A stretch of 23,184 nucleotides of DNA from Smittium culicis (GCA_001970855.1 LSSN01005096.1:1-23184); one strand, 5' to 3'; counted from the stretch's first letter, positions 1 to 11,246 are shown. Made by a program: numbers and translations. The notes: generated by a model not told the origin, from the letters alone.

Positions 1-39
1 GTTTGAATATAGAACTTGATCTAATCTAGGTGATAGATT

Positions 40-1394
40 TTATGTGGACATAAAACCAACTCCAGGGCATAATTTCTCAAACATTTCTTTGGCATCAATT
101 ATGTTATTGTCAAAATCCAATTCATTACAACGATCATTGACAAATAATATATTTCTATTGATATCTGAGTTAATCTCATTCGACTGGTTTGAGTAAGTAT
201 CATTTATACAAAAATACGCAGAAAATAGAGTATCCTTATCAAGGTCAGAAATTCCGGTAGCTAAAAAATTTTAAAGTGTTTAAAAAATAAGAAATAAAAA
301 TTTGAAAAAAATCAAAAAGGTAATATCTAACCTCTAGAGATATTAACGTCGAGTGCATTTCCGGAATCTTCTTGATTATCATTACAGCTGACAAGAAATT
401 TAGAGTTGAAAGCGTATGTTATAGCTTTTTTGATGTTAGCGTATGCATCATGTGTAGAATTATTTACATCGCACCAGGCATGTATTATAGCTAAAAAAAA
501 GATGTTAAAATGAATAAAAATTAGTTAAAGTTGAATAGCATAGAAAAAATAGTTCAATAAAAAAATATAAACTAATATAACATACTTGTGTTATCTGGGC
601 AGCACTTGGAAATCGCCGGGGTTTGTAGAATGTAAACGGGTGTTTCAAATATGCTGTCTTCTGTTTCAGATATACTAAACCTTTCAATCATCCCTTTTCC
701 CAAACCTCTTCCATTCAAAATAATAACAGCGCGTGCGAATTTTTTTCTAAAAAAAATAGTATTGTATGAGTTAATAGGATAAATAGAAGCAAAAAATATT
801 CCTGAAGTAAAAAATGTATTACGATTCTTTTTGGAATTGAGTGGAGTTTGAAATTAGATTTTTATGCATATGTGAGCTAATTATAGAATCAACATTAGCT
901 ACATGAGAATTTCCGATGTTAATCTTTAGCTTATCGCCTTTAGAGATTTCAGTGATCTCAGTCCCCATAATGTATATAGCACCAGCAACAGCGGCAGATC
1001 TAAAAAAAAGCAATTCATATATTGCTTAAATTAGATGAAACATATTTTTGTTGTAGCAGTCAAACATTAAGAACTAAAAGAGATAAGATTGAAAATAAGA
1101 TGGCTGAATAAGTATTTGGGGTAATTACCTGCAAAATGATTGGGATAACTCTGACCCGCAGCCATATAGAGGATAAAGATAAGCCATACTTCCATATTTT
1201 CCGATAGATGAAACATATTTTACAAATGAATTGCATCCATCAAGCGAAGAATCTGATAATTAAAGATTTGGTAAATCAAAAAATTGGCTTTAAGCATGTT
1301 TTAACTTATAAATAGATAAATAATTATTATATTCAAGCCAACGGAAAGAGAGGCGATTTAAAATTATAAAAGATGAAAAAAATATTAAAATTCC

Positions 1395-1426
<32 letters not shown>

Positions 1427-2815
1427 GCTTACGCGATTCTGGGTTCAAAATTCCACAAATTGAGAACGAAATAGCATCAAACTCTCTTCCAAATATTTTG
1501 AATTTTTCATTTAGTAAGCTTTTAAATGTTGGGTACTCAGAAACTAGATTCAAATAAGAAAAAGATATAGGTTAGAGGATAGAAGTAAAGACCAATACAA
1601 GTGGGAACTTGAGTAACAAAAGTTAAAGCGAAAATTTTAAGACTAATGAAGAAAAATAAAAATTACCAGAGTCTTCTAATGAATTGTTTAAAGTGCACGT
1701 TTCAATAAATTTTATGAATTTTGAAAGAGAAAAACGACTTTTTAGAGAGAGTAATGGGTCAGAGAAGATGACCTGTTTGGTGTCTGGGACTTTAGTGCAG
1801 ATGCTTTTTGAAATAATGTAATTTCCTTCAAGCCCCAGAAATTCAATAAACTGGCCTAAATTTGAATCAATAAGTAAAGAAATCATATCTCCTCGACATC
1901 TAATAAGTTTTGGTAACAGCTCAATATAATATTTGTTGTTTTTTGATACTATTGAATCAATAATATCGTAATATTTATCAACCAAGGTATCTACAAGGAA
2001 ATCGTCATTTAATTCAAGCTTTCTGAATATCTGAGAAAGTAAATCGTTGGTTTTTGGGTTTTTATTATTATCTAAGCCAATTTTTTCATTGGAACGAGCT
2101 TTGGAAGCTTGATTTTCAGCCAGAATAGTCGATTTATTTAAAGGTTCGAAACTACCTATACCTATCTCAACATGTGAGAATAACTTTGAATCTAAAAAAA
2201 GAAGAAGTATATTGTTTAAGCAAAAGACTATATGTACATAAATTTTGATTTAAATGTTAAATTTATAAAAGAGTAGTAAAATTTTACCTGAATTTAAAAT
2301 CTCATTGATGAAATCGACAAAATTGAGAGAGCAAGTAGCGCCACCATAATGATTTTCAGGGCTTATGTGTATAACCTTCTTTCCAGCTTTAGATAGTGCG
2401 CTTTATTGGGGGAAAAGTATAAAAAAGATGTTCTTTTAAGTAGTTCAACTAGGTTTAAATAATAGCAAAGTTGGAAAATGGTAAAGCTGAAATGAGTTGT
2501 GTATAAAATGAGTTAAATGTAATATGCACCTGGCAAGAACAGACTCGGTGACACCGAATCCTAATATTGCAAAGTCGTAGTCTTCTTCAAAACTGTCTCC
2601 TAGAAATATTATTTAAAGGAATTTTATATAAAATACTCGATACAAACTTAATGGAATGAATAGTAAATAAAAGATGTTTAAAGGGGATAGCAAAGATTTT
2701 ATTAACCGCATAATATTTACAATTGTATTCATAAAGGCTAAAATCTTGGCCTAAAGTTATACAAATACTACAGAAATATAAATACTATAAAAATATCAAA
2801 ATTACCTGAATCCAT
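40..2815 (-). CDS. MRS6: Rab escort protein (REP / Mrs6 / CHM family), 10 coding exons, 556 aa
   Basis: Reconstructed by me: exons 2815-2806, 2599-2530, 2400-2288, 2191-1667, 1543-1433, 1252-1129, 999-823, 746-586, 490-332, 260-40. The sum is 1671 nt, the frame stays open, and TAA lies at 42-40. REP binds newly made Rab GTPases and presents them to Rab geranylgeranyl transferase in the cytosol. Seen: the GDI/REP nucleotide-fold start 'DFAILGFGVTES' (about residues 12-23) and 'HYGG' (44-47). A helical block 'IELLPKL' to 'FIEFLGLEGNY' (about 154-179) follows, then 'YLYPLYGCGSELSQSFCR' (301-318), matching the conserved FPLYGxGExxQxFCR stretch, then a RAVIIL strand. The C-terminal 'MFEKLCPGVGF' resembles the REP-specific tail and argues against plain Rab GDI. 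Residues 65-130 are a Lys/Asn-rich insertion, usual for REPs. The first coding exon is only 10 nt (ATG GAT TCA G). Family assignment is strong; individual splice sites are inferred from frame, GT/AG and homology. Confidence 0.88.
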
Positions 2816-3625
2816 GCCTGAGTAAAATGCCTTAATATTTCTTGTAAATTTATTTAATTGAATGGTACTATGGATGCTAGCGATAGAAGCGATATATAAA
2901 TGAATATAATTTAGTTTTATTGCTTTGAAGGTAAATTGAAAGTTTAAATTTATTAGTAATAAGTTGACTGTTTAGAATGTTCAAGAAAAAAAACTAGGTT
3001 AAAAACTTCGTTGGCTCTATTGGCTGCTTATGATTTCCTTTTCAATACCAAATGAGTTTTTGAGCCTAAAATATATTGGAAATCATCTGCCCTTCATTTT
3101 TTTGTTCTATTCGGATAATTTTACGCTTACAAATGCATACATAATTTAATCGCTCTATGCTAAGAATATGACCTATTACTTTTTACAAGCTAAAAGCATA
3201 TAAATGTATATATATCAATATCTAACCAAGAAATCTTTATTTATTATTATTTTTCTTAGGTTAAACAACATACTTTACTATTTTTCACATTGTCTTGTAC
3301 ATTCTAATATTCTAAATATCACCACATTAGCATACTTAAACCATGAAAAAGTACATACAATTGCTGCGAAATTTATATTATTTTTAACGCAAAATATATA
3401 TTTGAAATGTAAAAATTATTAATTAGAAAATTTTATGCTTTTTTGGTTTGATATAAAATTGAATTCTTCAAAAAAAAAAAAAAAAACAGATAATAAAAAT
3501 CTATAGAGCATACTGTTTAATGTGCGATTAATACGAAAGAAAAGAATATCTATCCAAGAATATACTCTATAAATAAAATAGCAAAAAATTTACATCAACG
3601 CCATCATAATTATTAATAGGCGAAT
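2816..3625. other. Intergenic region between the kinase 3' end and the REP 5' end
   Basis: It must contain the REP promoter and 5' UTR (minus strand, adjoining 2815) and the 3' UTR of the kinase (adjoining 3625). I see AT-rich sequence, a run of 17 A at 3470-3486, two ATTGG pentamers (3019-3023, 3075-3079) and no convincing gene. A 72-codon frame at 3204-3422 on the plus strand has no recognisable content and is expected by chance in such AT-rich DNA. Confidence 0.6.
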
Positions 3626-6600
3626 CTATTCTTTTCTGGGCTTTATAGATCTCTTTTTCTTATCGGCCTTTGATTCATAGTCGTGCCAGTCCCCGGATAT
3701 AGGAAATCGGCTTACAGGAACCATCTTTGGCAGATCTTTGGTAAAGTAGTCGTGATTCAAACACGCCTTAGCAGTAGGTCTAAGGCTTGGCTCCAAGTTT
3801 AGCATTTCTGATATCAAGTCTAGACCACATTTACTAGTAAGTTTAGATAGACTACTAAATATATTACTGTTTCCAGACTTTGATGACTTATTTTCTTGAC
3901 TAGCCTTTGGATGCATCATGTTAAACCAAGGTAGCCCCTTATAATAGTCTGAGTACTCGATGTCAACAAATTCTTCGTCCCCTGAAGAAGAGATTTTATC
4001 ATTGCTCTTATGCCCTCTATCTTTTCCGGAGCCAACAGAAAGGCTTCCTCTGTCGGAATTTTGAGTCTTTTTTAACGGAGGCCCAAGAAGAGAAAAAATT
4101 TGTGCAAGAGTTGACAGTTCATTAGTTCCTTGAAATGTTGGTTTTTTTGTAAATAGCTCAGCCATAACGCAGCCAACAGACCAAATGTCAACTTCTGGGC
4201 CATATTTAGTTGTTCCAAGCAATAGCTCTGGAGGTCTGTACCACAATGTAATCACTCTATTCGTGTAATTCAGTGAAGGATCTGCGGTATTTACCAGCTG
4301 AGCGTCATAGTGTCTAGCAAGTCCAAAATCTACAATTTTCAACTCACCTTTATCGTTTAGGAGAATATTGGAACCTTTAATATCCCTGTGTATTATACCG
4401 TATTCGTGCATATGGTTTAACCCGCTCAAAATCTGATGCACTAAACTTTTAATGTTTTCTTGCTCAAGAATCCAGTCAGATCTAGCTAATAATCCTGATA
4501 AATCGTATCCAAGATACTCCATAACCATGTAAATATCACGGTCGCTGTTTGAAACAACATCAACAAGCTTTACTATATTAGGGTGATCTAAAGATTTCAT
4601 TATTTTGATTTCACGCATTGCAGTAATCGGGAATCCATCTCTTTCTTGGTCAATACGTATTCTTTTAAGAGCAACCAGCGTACTGCCTTCTGAATTGACC
4701 ATGTTTGCTTTAAAAACTTTACCATACGTACCCTCACCAACTTGGGTCAAGATTTCAAACTTTGATTTAGGTTTAGAAGAATTTTTATATTTATTCACAT
4801 AAACAGTACTTGGTTTAACTGGACAATCGATACCTTTTATTAGATCTGAGTTAGGGAATTCATTTGTTGATTTATTATCAGAGACGGCTGACTCGTTTAT
4901 AAATCCCTTCTTTATAGGATCTGATAAATGAGATATTGCATTTTTTTCATTGTTAGAGCTTTCTGCTTTTGAAAAGCTAGAAATAGATGACAAATTGGGG
5001 TTTGAACTTATTGCGTCAGATTCTATTTGACGTTTGCTTGCAAGGTTGGAAGATTCATTTTTATCAGTAAGGCCTGATTGTACATTTACTAAAGTATCCT
5101 TTTGAGTAGAAGTATTAATAGAAGATAAATTATTAGTTCCATGTTCGAATAGAGAGGATGGATTGTGTGGTAGAGGAGGATTTTCTAGATAGTTTAAGGG
5201 TGCTGAAAGATTATTGGGCACAGCTTTCAATTGATGCATGCCCTGGGCGGGGAAATTACTTTGCGAATTGTTAGCATTTGGAAGCGATAAGCTCGAGGGG
5301 TGGTGGCCATGTGAGCCAACAAATGATGGGTTATCAGATAAGTTTTTAGGGTAGATGGATGTCGGGTCTATTGTATTAGGGGGTACTTGGCCTTGTAAAG
5401 CAGAGTTTCCTTGGAGAGGTAGAATGGGGAGTTGGTGATATTGAGGTGGGTGAGGGCGAAGGAAAGGAAGTGTTGTAGAGTGAGTGTTATACTGCATTAG
5501 TGACGGGTGTCTTGAATATCTGTTATGGATTATGCTGGGTATAAAAGTATTGTTTACACCATTGTTTTGATTCAAATTTGAAAAGTTGTTGTGGAATATT
5601 CCAGTATTCCAAGGGTCGGGTAAAGATGAGTAGCTTTGATTTACAGCGGGTGTTTCATGAGTTGGGTTTGGTTTGCTGGCCATGCTAGCACTGTCATATT
5701 GTTTTTTGAAGGAGCTAAATAATTCTGGTAATGCTGAATTGGCTTCAGTTGAGGGATTTTGTGAGTTGAGGTTATTTTTAGGTGCTGACTGATCTGAGCT
5801 TGTTAACTGGAGTGCCTTAGCACCAGGTACAGAATTACCTTTTAGGTTCTGTTTAGGATTAGAATCTAATGGGTCATTATACACTTCACCACGAGCAAGT
5901 GCAGCATCCCGCTTTCTTTTAGCCTCTTCTCGTTCTCTTAAGAGTCTGTGTAAACTGCTAGTTTCTCCAGATTGGAAATAAGTGTGCGAGTATATATCTT
6001 TATCTTTTGAACTACTTTCATCGACATTCGGTGAGTGCTTAGAATCCAAGTCATTGTCATTGTGAGTGTATTTTGATGGAGACTTGAAGCCATCTTTAAT
6101 TAAGCTGCTATTGGAGCTTTTATAATAATCTTCGTCATTATATTTGGTTCTTGAATATTCGCTTCGAGATTCTTTGTAGTACCTGCTAGATTTGTAACTT
6201 GATGAGTCTTCACGTTTATAATCGTATCGATCTCGACGGTAATCGTCATACTTATAATCAAAGCGGCTGGAGTAATATGAGTCATCGTATTTGTCTTTGG
6301 TATTAGAATAGCGGTCGTATTTGTAATCATGATAAGAGTTAGAGTAATCATACCTACTTTTATCCTTTTCTTTAAATCTATCTTGACTTGATGCATAGTC
6401 AGAGTTCTTGTAATAATCATTATATTTATCATAGTAAGAGTCACGATCTATGTACCTATCTCTTTCTGATCGCCCATCTCTAGTTTTATCTCTTTCAGAA
6501 TCTCTAGCTCTATCTCTGTATCGTCCCTTATCAGAGTCTTTAAACTTACCTCTTTCTCTTTCTCTGTCTTTAAGCTTTTCCTTTTCTCTGTACCATTCAG

Positions 6601-8434
6601 TGACAGACTCTCGTGCTCTACTTCTACCAGATTCCCTGGTCCTATCTCTTTCAGAAGATTTTAGCGAATCAGAGTATTTATCATTATAACCATACTTATC
6701 TGTTTCAGAGCGCTTATAATCGTCTAAGCGATATTCTCTGGGGTCATCATTGTATCTTTTTTTGTCCAGGTCTCTTGATTTACTTCTATATCTAGTACTC
6801 CCATAGTCTCTAGGTTCATCTGTGAGCTTAAATTTATCGTAGTCTTTATACCTATCGATATTTCTGCTAGCTGAGTCATAATCTATAGATCTTTCAGAGT
6901 ATCTACTAGAGGAGTAAATTCTTGAACCATTTTCAAGGTTATACCTATCATAATTACGTGAAGTGCTTAAGGAGTCTTTAGTTGGAGTTATATACTTGTC
7001 TTTAGAATCATAGATATCACGATCATTATATTTATCTAATTTATAAGATCTGGAATCGTATTTGTCTGTATATTTGTTTGAATTGAGAGAAATTTCAGTA
7101 TCTTTGTATCTACTTTCGTTGTTGAGTCTAGAAACGGAATTTGAGGGGCTACTAGGGTGATATTCTTTAAACAATGGACAATAGTAAGACAAATTATAGC
7201 AAAGATATAAAGTTATTTATTAATTGCTATAATAATAGATAATGATAAATTCCATTGATATAGAAAAAGGGTGCTTACCTTTTGGATAATCTTTAGGGTC
7301 ACCTTTATCGAAACTAGAGTCGTGGGTTTGAACAGAATCTGTGATTGAGTTGTTTGGATCTAATAAAGGATTCATGATAGAAGACAATTTGGGAGAGTTT
7401 ACTCCGGCTTTTTTGGAATCGTAATCATGTAAGTTTTGATTGGGTGTAGAGGTATGAACATTGGCTGTGGCACTTTCGTTTATGGGTTGAGATTTTAGAC
7501 TTATTTCTGAAAGTTTTGGGTGACTAATGCTAGAATTCGGGCTTTTACTGCTATTATTATGCGAATTTGTAGAAATTCTGTTGATATCGGACGAAGAATT
7601 TTTTATGGAAGGATTAAGAGAATCAATCATTTTAGAACTGGTATGTGCGATTTTTATGCCGACATAATTTTCTAAGGATGATTTAAAAAATATTTATTTA
7701 TTTTTGTATCTTTAACATATTTTACTAGCAATGTAATGTAAAATATACATAATAAAAATTATTTGTACACATAAGATAATTTATAATAAATGGGTAATAT
7801 ATACTTTAATATTACCATTACCATTTTGAGAGACATTAAGATGATTGCTATGAATTTCAGAATTCGAGCTAGAAGTGCTGAGTTTGCGTTTCTTGATCTG
7901 GCCTAAAAATTAAAAAATAAGATGATAAGAAATAAAATAGAGGAGGGAAATTTGAAGGGGAAGAGAGATTGTACGAGCAAAAATTTAAGAATGGAAATAT
8001 AATATTTTGGAATGCAAATAAGTAAAAGTTATTATATGAGTAAAATGATATAAAGATGAATAGTTTTAGACATATAAGATGAAAAAGGTATTATTTTTAA
8101 TATAAATATTTTGAGAATAATTAATATAAGGTAAGAGATGGGCATAATGTGATAAATTTAGGGGATCTAAAAAAAGGTATATGAATTGAGGAGGTTAGAA
8201 TTTATTCTTGCCTTGGGAATCAGATGAAGATATGTTATAGATTGAGGTATCGGTGGGTTTTTTGTTAGAAGAATAGTTTAATTGATCCATCCTTGAGATT
8301 TCAGGTGGGCTTACAGAATCGGAGGCAAGTCGATTTATGTGGTCAGAATTTGTAGAAGATTTAATTTTGGAGTTGATGTTTAGCTTCATGCGAAAGGTGT
8401 TTTCCTTTTGAGAAGGAAATTCTTCATTGCTCAT
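3626..8434 (-). CDS. CTK1: CTK1/CDK12-type RNA polymerase II CTD kinase with long RS-like N-terminus, 4 exons, 1411 aa
   Basis: Exons rebuilt: 8434-8212, 7902-7822, 7671-7279, 7164-3626 (4236 nt, all three introns in phase 1). It should phosphorylate Ser2 of the RNA polymerase II CTD repeats with a cyclin partner, in the nucleus. Kinase domain about residues 1035-1375: glycine loop GEGTYGKV (1042-1049), ATP lysine in ALKR (about 1066), cyclin-helix PITAMRE (1078-1084), catalytic HRD (1158-1160) in HRDIKGSNIL, DFG (1178-1180), T-loop YTNRV with the activating Thr about 1200, WYRPPELLLG. The tail 'HDYESKADKKKRS' matches the HE/basic extension of Ctk1/CDK12 and argues against Bur1/CDK9. Residues about 245-630 are Arg/Asp/Ser/Tyr/Lys-rich; a charged helix (LHRLLREREEAKRKRDAALA) sits at about 637-656; 680-1000 is Asn/Pro/Ser/Gln-rich. 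Odd: an insertion of about 45 residues, Ser/Gly/Asp-rich, between FSLLGPP and GLPWFNMM. No ATG opens the main exon, which is why the upstream exons are required. Confidence 0.88.
7816..7822 (-). other. Tandem 5' splice donors, 6 nt apart, in the kinase gene
   Basis: The sequence AAT G|GTAAT G|GTAATA offers two GT donors six bases apart at the end of exon 2. Both leave the exon in phase 1, so using the second simply adds Gly-Asn to the protein. I annotated the first (exon end 7822). The choice cannot be made from sequence alone. Confidence 0.45.
7903..8211 (-). other. GC-AG intron 1 of the kinase gene
   Basis: The first exon ends CAA G and is followed directly by GCAAGA, not GT. The acceptor is TTTTTAG at 7909-7903. 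Joining there turns CAA G + GC CAG ATC into an open frame reading SDSQGQIKKRKLS, which continues with the same Ser/Asn-rich style as both neighbours. The frame of exon 1 closes five codons past this point and I found no GT donor in that remainder, so a GC donor with otherwise good consensus (AAG|GCAAGA) is the simplest model. Unproven without transcript data. Confidence 0.6.
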
Positions 8435-8717
8435 ATTATGGTAATTTTGATTAAAAGCGAAAATGTGAAGATAAAATTATATGAATACAGAAAACAAATA
8501 AATAGGGGATCGGGATAGTTAGAAAATCAAAAACACAAAGAGTGCATTGAATAGAATAGGGATGCTTTTAAAGCGAGATTATAAAGTGAGAATTAAAGTG
8601 AACTAGAGTGATAGTATGAATAACCTTGCGAGTATGCAGCTATAAGCGAACAAAGAGCAGAAGAAATCAACTCGAAGCAAAAGCAAACACTAATTTCTAC
8701 TGAATGGAAACTTACTA

Positions 8718-9217
8718 ATTGGTATTTACTTTGCTTAATTCTGCCTGCAATCATTGGCGCTTTATTTTCCGTTGGCTGCAAGCGCCCGCTAAATACAAAT
8801 CTATTGATTCGCCAATTTCCAGCTAGCTTTGCTACATTAGCCCAATAATCATGATCATTGATTCTTAATTTAATTAAACCAACAATCACCCTATATTCGC
8901 CGCCATCGACCAGTAATACAAACTATAATAATGACTGTGTAAGCTGTGGAAATTTTTTGGTTGTTATTGGCTAGTGTGTGAATATGAATTATCCAATAGT
9001 TTGACACAAAATTGAAAGATGATTTAATCACCAGCAGCCAATAATAATTAAATGAATAAATATATTTCCAGATATAATTATTGGATATCATCCGCTCAAT
9101 TCGGTGACCAATAATTAGCGGATAAATCTAGTTTCATAGCGATTAGTTGCTAATATGCATTTTATTGGCCAATATAGTGTACATTCTATTGGAGAATAAA
9201 TTTCTGTGAATGCCAAT
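8718..9217. promoter_or_regulatory. CCAAT-box cluster upstream of the kinase gene
   Basis: Counted by eye on both strands: 13 CCAAT/ATTGG pentamers in 500 bp, starting at 8718, 8753, 8812, 8842, 8966, 8993, 9038, 9080, 9108, 9164, 9169, 9188 and 9213. Two abut as the palindrome ATTGGCCAAT (9164-9173). About one would be expected by chance in DNA this AT-rich. CCAAT is the site of the NF-Y/HAP2-3-4-5 complex. The cluster lies 280-780 bp upstream of the kinase ATG and 3' of SNAPC1, so it most likely serves the kinase. A short GC-rich patch at 8751-8790 (GGCGC, AGCGCCCGC) adds to the promoter-like look. Confidence 0.5.
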
Positions 9218-9462
9218 GAATGAACTGGATTAAGAATTGCTATAGTTTCATGGATAGGATTTCATCTGGAAATTGTAGTAAATCTCCAACATTAGCACAA
9301 AAATAATCAGTTTGCTTTTCAAACAAATCTCAAGCGTATAAAAAAATCTCTCAATATCTTATTCAATTAACTTCTGAACATTTGCAGCTCCACTGAGTTT
9401 GGCTTTTATATGGCAAAACCAAATCATAAAAAGTTCCTACAGCTGATTTGAATCTGTGTGTA

Positions 9463-9468
9463 TTTAAT
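9463..9468 (-). terminator. Possible poly(A) signal for SNAPC1 (ATTAAA)
   Basis: On the minus strand ATTAAA occurs about 50 nt after the stop codon at 9519-9517. It is the common variant of AATAAA. The base composition makes chance occurrence likely, so this is only a position to test. Confidence 0.25.
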
Positions 9469-9516
9469 AAATGAGTTCTATTCTAATTTGCATCGCTCCA
9501 CCCTAAAATTTCCCTT

Positions 9517-11100
9517 CTAAAATATCCGTTTTTTTCCAGCTCCTTGCTTTTTTCTCATAAGCGCCTTCAAATGATCTGGAATATAGCTTCTGTCTGATGA
9601 ATTCCACTTGTTGTCTATCTCAAGTCTGGCCGGCACGAACGCTCCTCCTTCACTGGCTCCCTCTTTCTGTAAAATGCTGCTTGTTTTTATTATATTGCTA
9701 AATAAAGCTTCCGGCAGCCTATCCATTCTCTTTCTCTTCAAGCCTTTTTTATTGCTATTAGCTTTACAGAGTTCACTATTTTCTTCGTTGACATCCGATA
9801 TAGACTCATCAATGTCCAAATTAGTGCTCGCACTTGATGCCCCTTCTTTTGTACCAGTAGAGCTCACTGACTGCATTGCTCCTGGCTCAGCTGTACTTAG
9901 ATTAATCTCACTTCCTGCTTTTGCATTAACATCAATATCTACAACTGCATCGCCGCTTGGAATGCTGCTTGTCATTAGTGGCTTATCAATTGTTTTTTTG
10001 TGGATAAAAATATCATTGTTAATATCAAATAAGTTTTGTATTCGGCTAGCTATTAACATGTTTAAATTCTTATAAATTTGCTTTAATGATGTAACGCTAT
10101 CAGCTGAAACATCCTCACTACTTATAAAATCTAAGCGTTCTCTTCCGACTAAGTCATGACTTTCATGATCATAAGAAAGTTCGGATATCAGTTTTTTAGA
10201 ATGATTATAGGTATCTAATAGCTCAATGTGGCGATTTTGATACTTTTGGCTCTCAAGTTGATAAAAATTTTGCGAGTTTATTTGCCTCTCTAACCCATAC
10301 AGCTTATTTGTATACACCTGTCTGTGCATAAAAGGATACTCTGCATTAATTACATTTTCTGGCCTATTGTATGCTCCTGTAAACTCAATAGCTTCATGCG
10401 ATATTAGCCAGTCAATAATATACACACTGTCATAATACCCTTTTTCTGAGCAATATTGATAAAACTCTTTAAATGTTAGCCAGTTTCCCCCCACTATTAG
10501 TTTTATAGGAACTGGCAGGTAAACTGCTGGCTGAGTTCTATAAAGCATATACAATGTAAATACCACCCCTAAATTAACAAAATCCACACTATTCTTGTTA
10601 TCAAAGTGCTCAAGAGTCAAATCATATATACATAGCATAAACTCCTTTCTCCATATCTTCTCGGTGACCGCAAAATGAATAAGCGAAAACTCTAAATCCT
10701 CCCATACCTGCTTAAAAACCGGAAAATCACAAGACTGTTCCTAAAAAAAAGTTATTAAGTATAAAGCTTAAATATAATCACATTTCAAAATAATACTCAA
10801 ATAATAGTGTCTTAATTCAAAATGATAAAGCCGAAACGAATATCGAGAATAAAACAGTTAATTGCGCTGTAAACTCGCAAAATACAGTACCGGGAATGTT
10901 TAATAGCATAGAATATGTTCTAATATATTTACTCTTTGAAATAATCGTATCAGTCTCCGGATGTCATCTCGAATTGAATCAACCAATATACCCTTCTTAC
11001 TTGTCACAAACAGTTGATCCGACACTATAGAAGGACTTTTAGCAACTTGAGTTTTGATTTTTATAGGAGCCTTTCTTCTATTTGGTAGTTTGCTGCTCAT
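9517..11100 (-). CDS. SNAPC1: SNAPC1 (SNAP43)-like subunit of the snRNA-activating protein complex, 2 exons, 463 aa
   Basis: Exons 11100-10933 (168 nt) and 10740-9517 (1224 nt), joined in phase 0 (CAA AGA | GAA CAG). The 192-nt intron starts GTAAAT and ends TTTTTTTTAG. In animals SNAPC1 belongs to SNAPc, which binds the proximal element of snRNA promoters in the nucleus. Splicing rebuilds the family N-terminus: 'DDIRRLIRLFQR' (about 45-56) continues into 'FPVFKQVWEDLEFSLIHFA' (about 62-80), like the SRFQ...F..FTELW...F stretch of SNAP43. Then come 'FTLYMLYRTQP' (family: LYLLYGLYNTQ), a W(L/D)xFxxF block, 'YYDSVYIIDWL' (family: FDAAYIFRKL), 'FTGA', and 'ELLDTYNHSKKLI'. Conserved region about residues 45-235. 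The C-terminal half is acidic/Ser-rich, then basic (KKGLKRKRMDRLPEAL), probably a nuclear signal, ending KKRIF. It is longer than human SNAPC1 (368 aa). Similarity is moderate; assignment rests on motif order. Confidence 0.72.
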
Positions 11101-11246
11101 TTGGTATTTCTAAAGTATATTATGTTTAGCATCAATATAGCAAAATAAGTACAAGAGATACAGATACTCTTTTTTCGCCCACCGACTTTTTGGTGGCCAT
11201 CCCTCTTTCTACCTCTGAAAATATTTTTTAGCTTCACTTTATTTCT

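Larger units (their letters stand above)
8435..9516. other. Intergenic region, kinase 5' flank and SNAPC1 3' flank
   Basis: It contains the CCAAT cluster described separately, the kinase 5' UTR next to 8434 and the SNAPC1 3' UTR next to 9516. Two minus-strand frames (8593-8889, opening with GTG, and 8891-9091) show no family resemblance, and their repeated Tyr-Trp pairs come from the CCAAT-type motifs rather than from protein constraint. I do not call a gene here. Confidence 0.55.

Noticed and set aside
3204..3422. 72-codon plus-strand frame
   Set aside because: Chance length for AT-rich DNA, composition dominated by Ile/Leu/Tyr/Asn, no motif.
6450..6689. Plus-strand Leu-Ser repeat protein
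   Set aside because: It is the antisense reading of the Arg/Glu/Asp/Ser-rich codons of the kinase N-terminal region.
7165..7278. Alternative acceptor TATTATTATAG at about 7227 for kinase intron 3, or a TTG start at 7192
   Set aside because: The acceptor leads to an in-frame TAA within a few codons. The TTG start would be non-standard, while using AAAG at 7165 joins the exons in frame.
8593..9091. Two consecutive minus-strand frames
   Set aside because: One lacks an ATG, neither resembles a protein family, and their content follows the CCAAT-type motifs of the region.
9608..10075. 155-codon plus-strand frame
   Set aside because: It lies antisense to the SNAPC1-like gene, whose frame has clear homology and a spliced N-terminus. 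The antisense frame shows no family motif.
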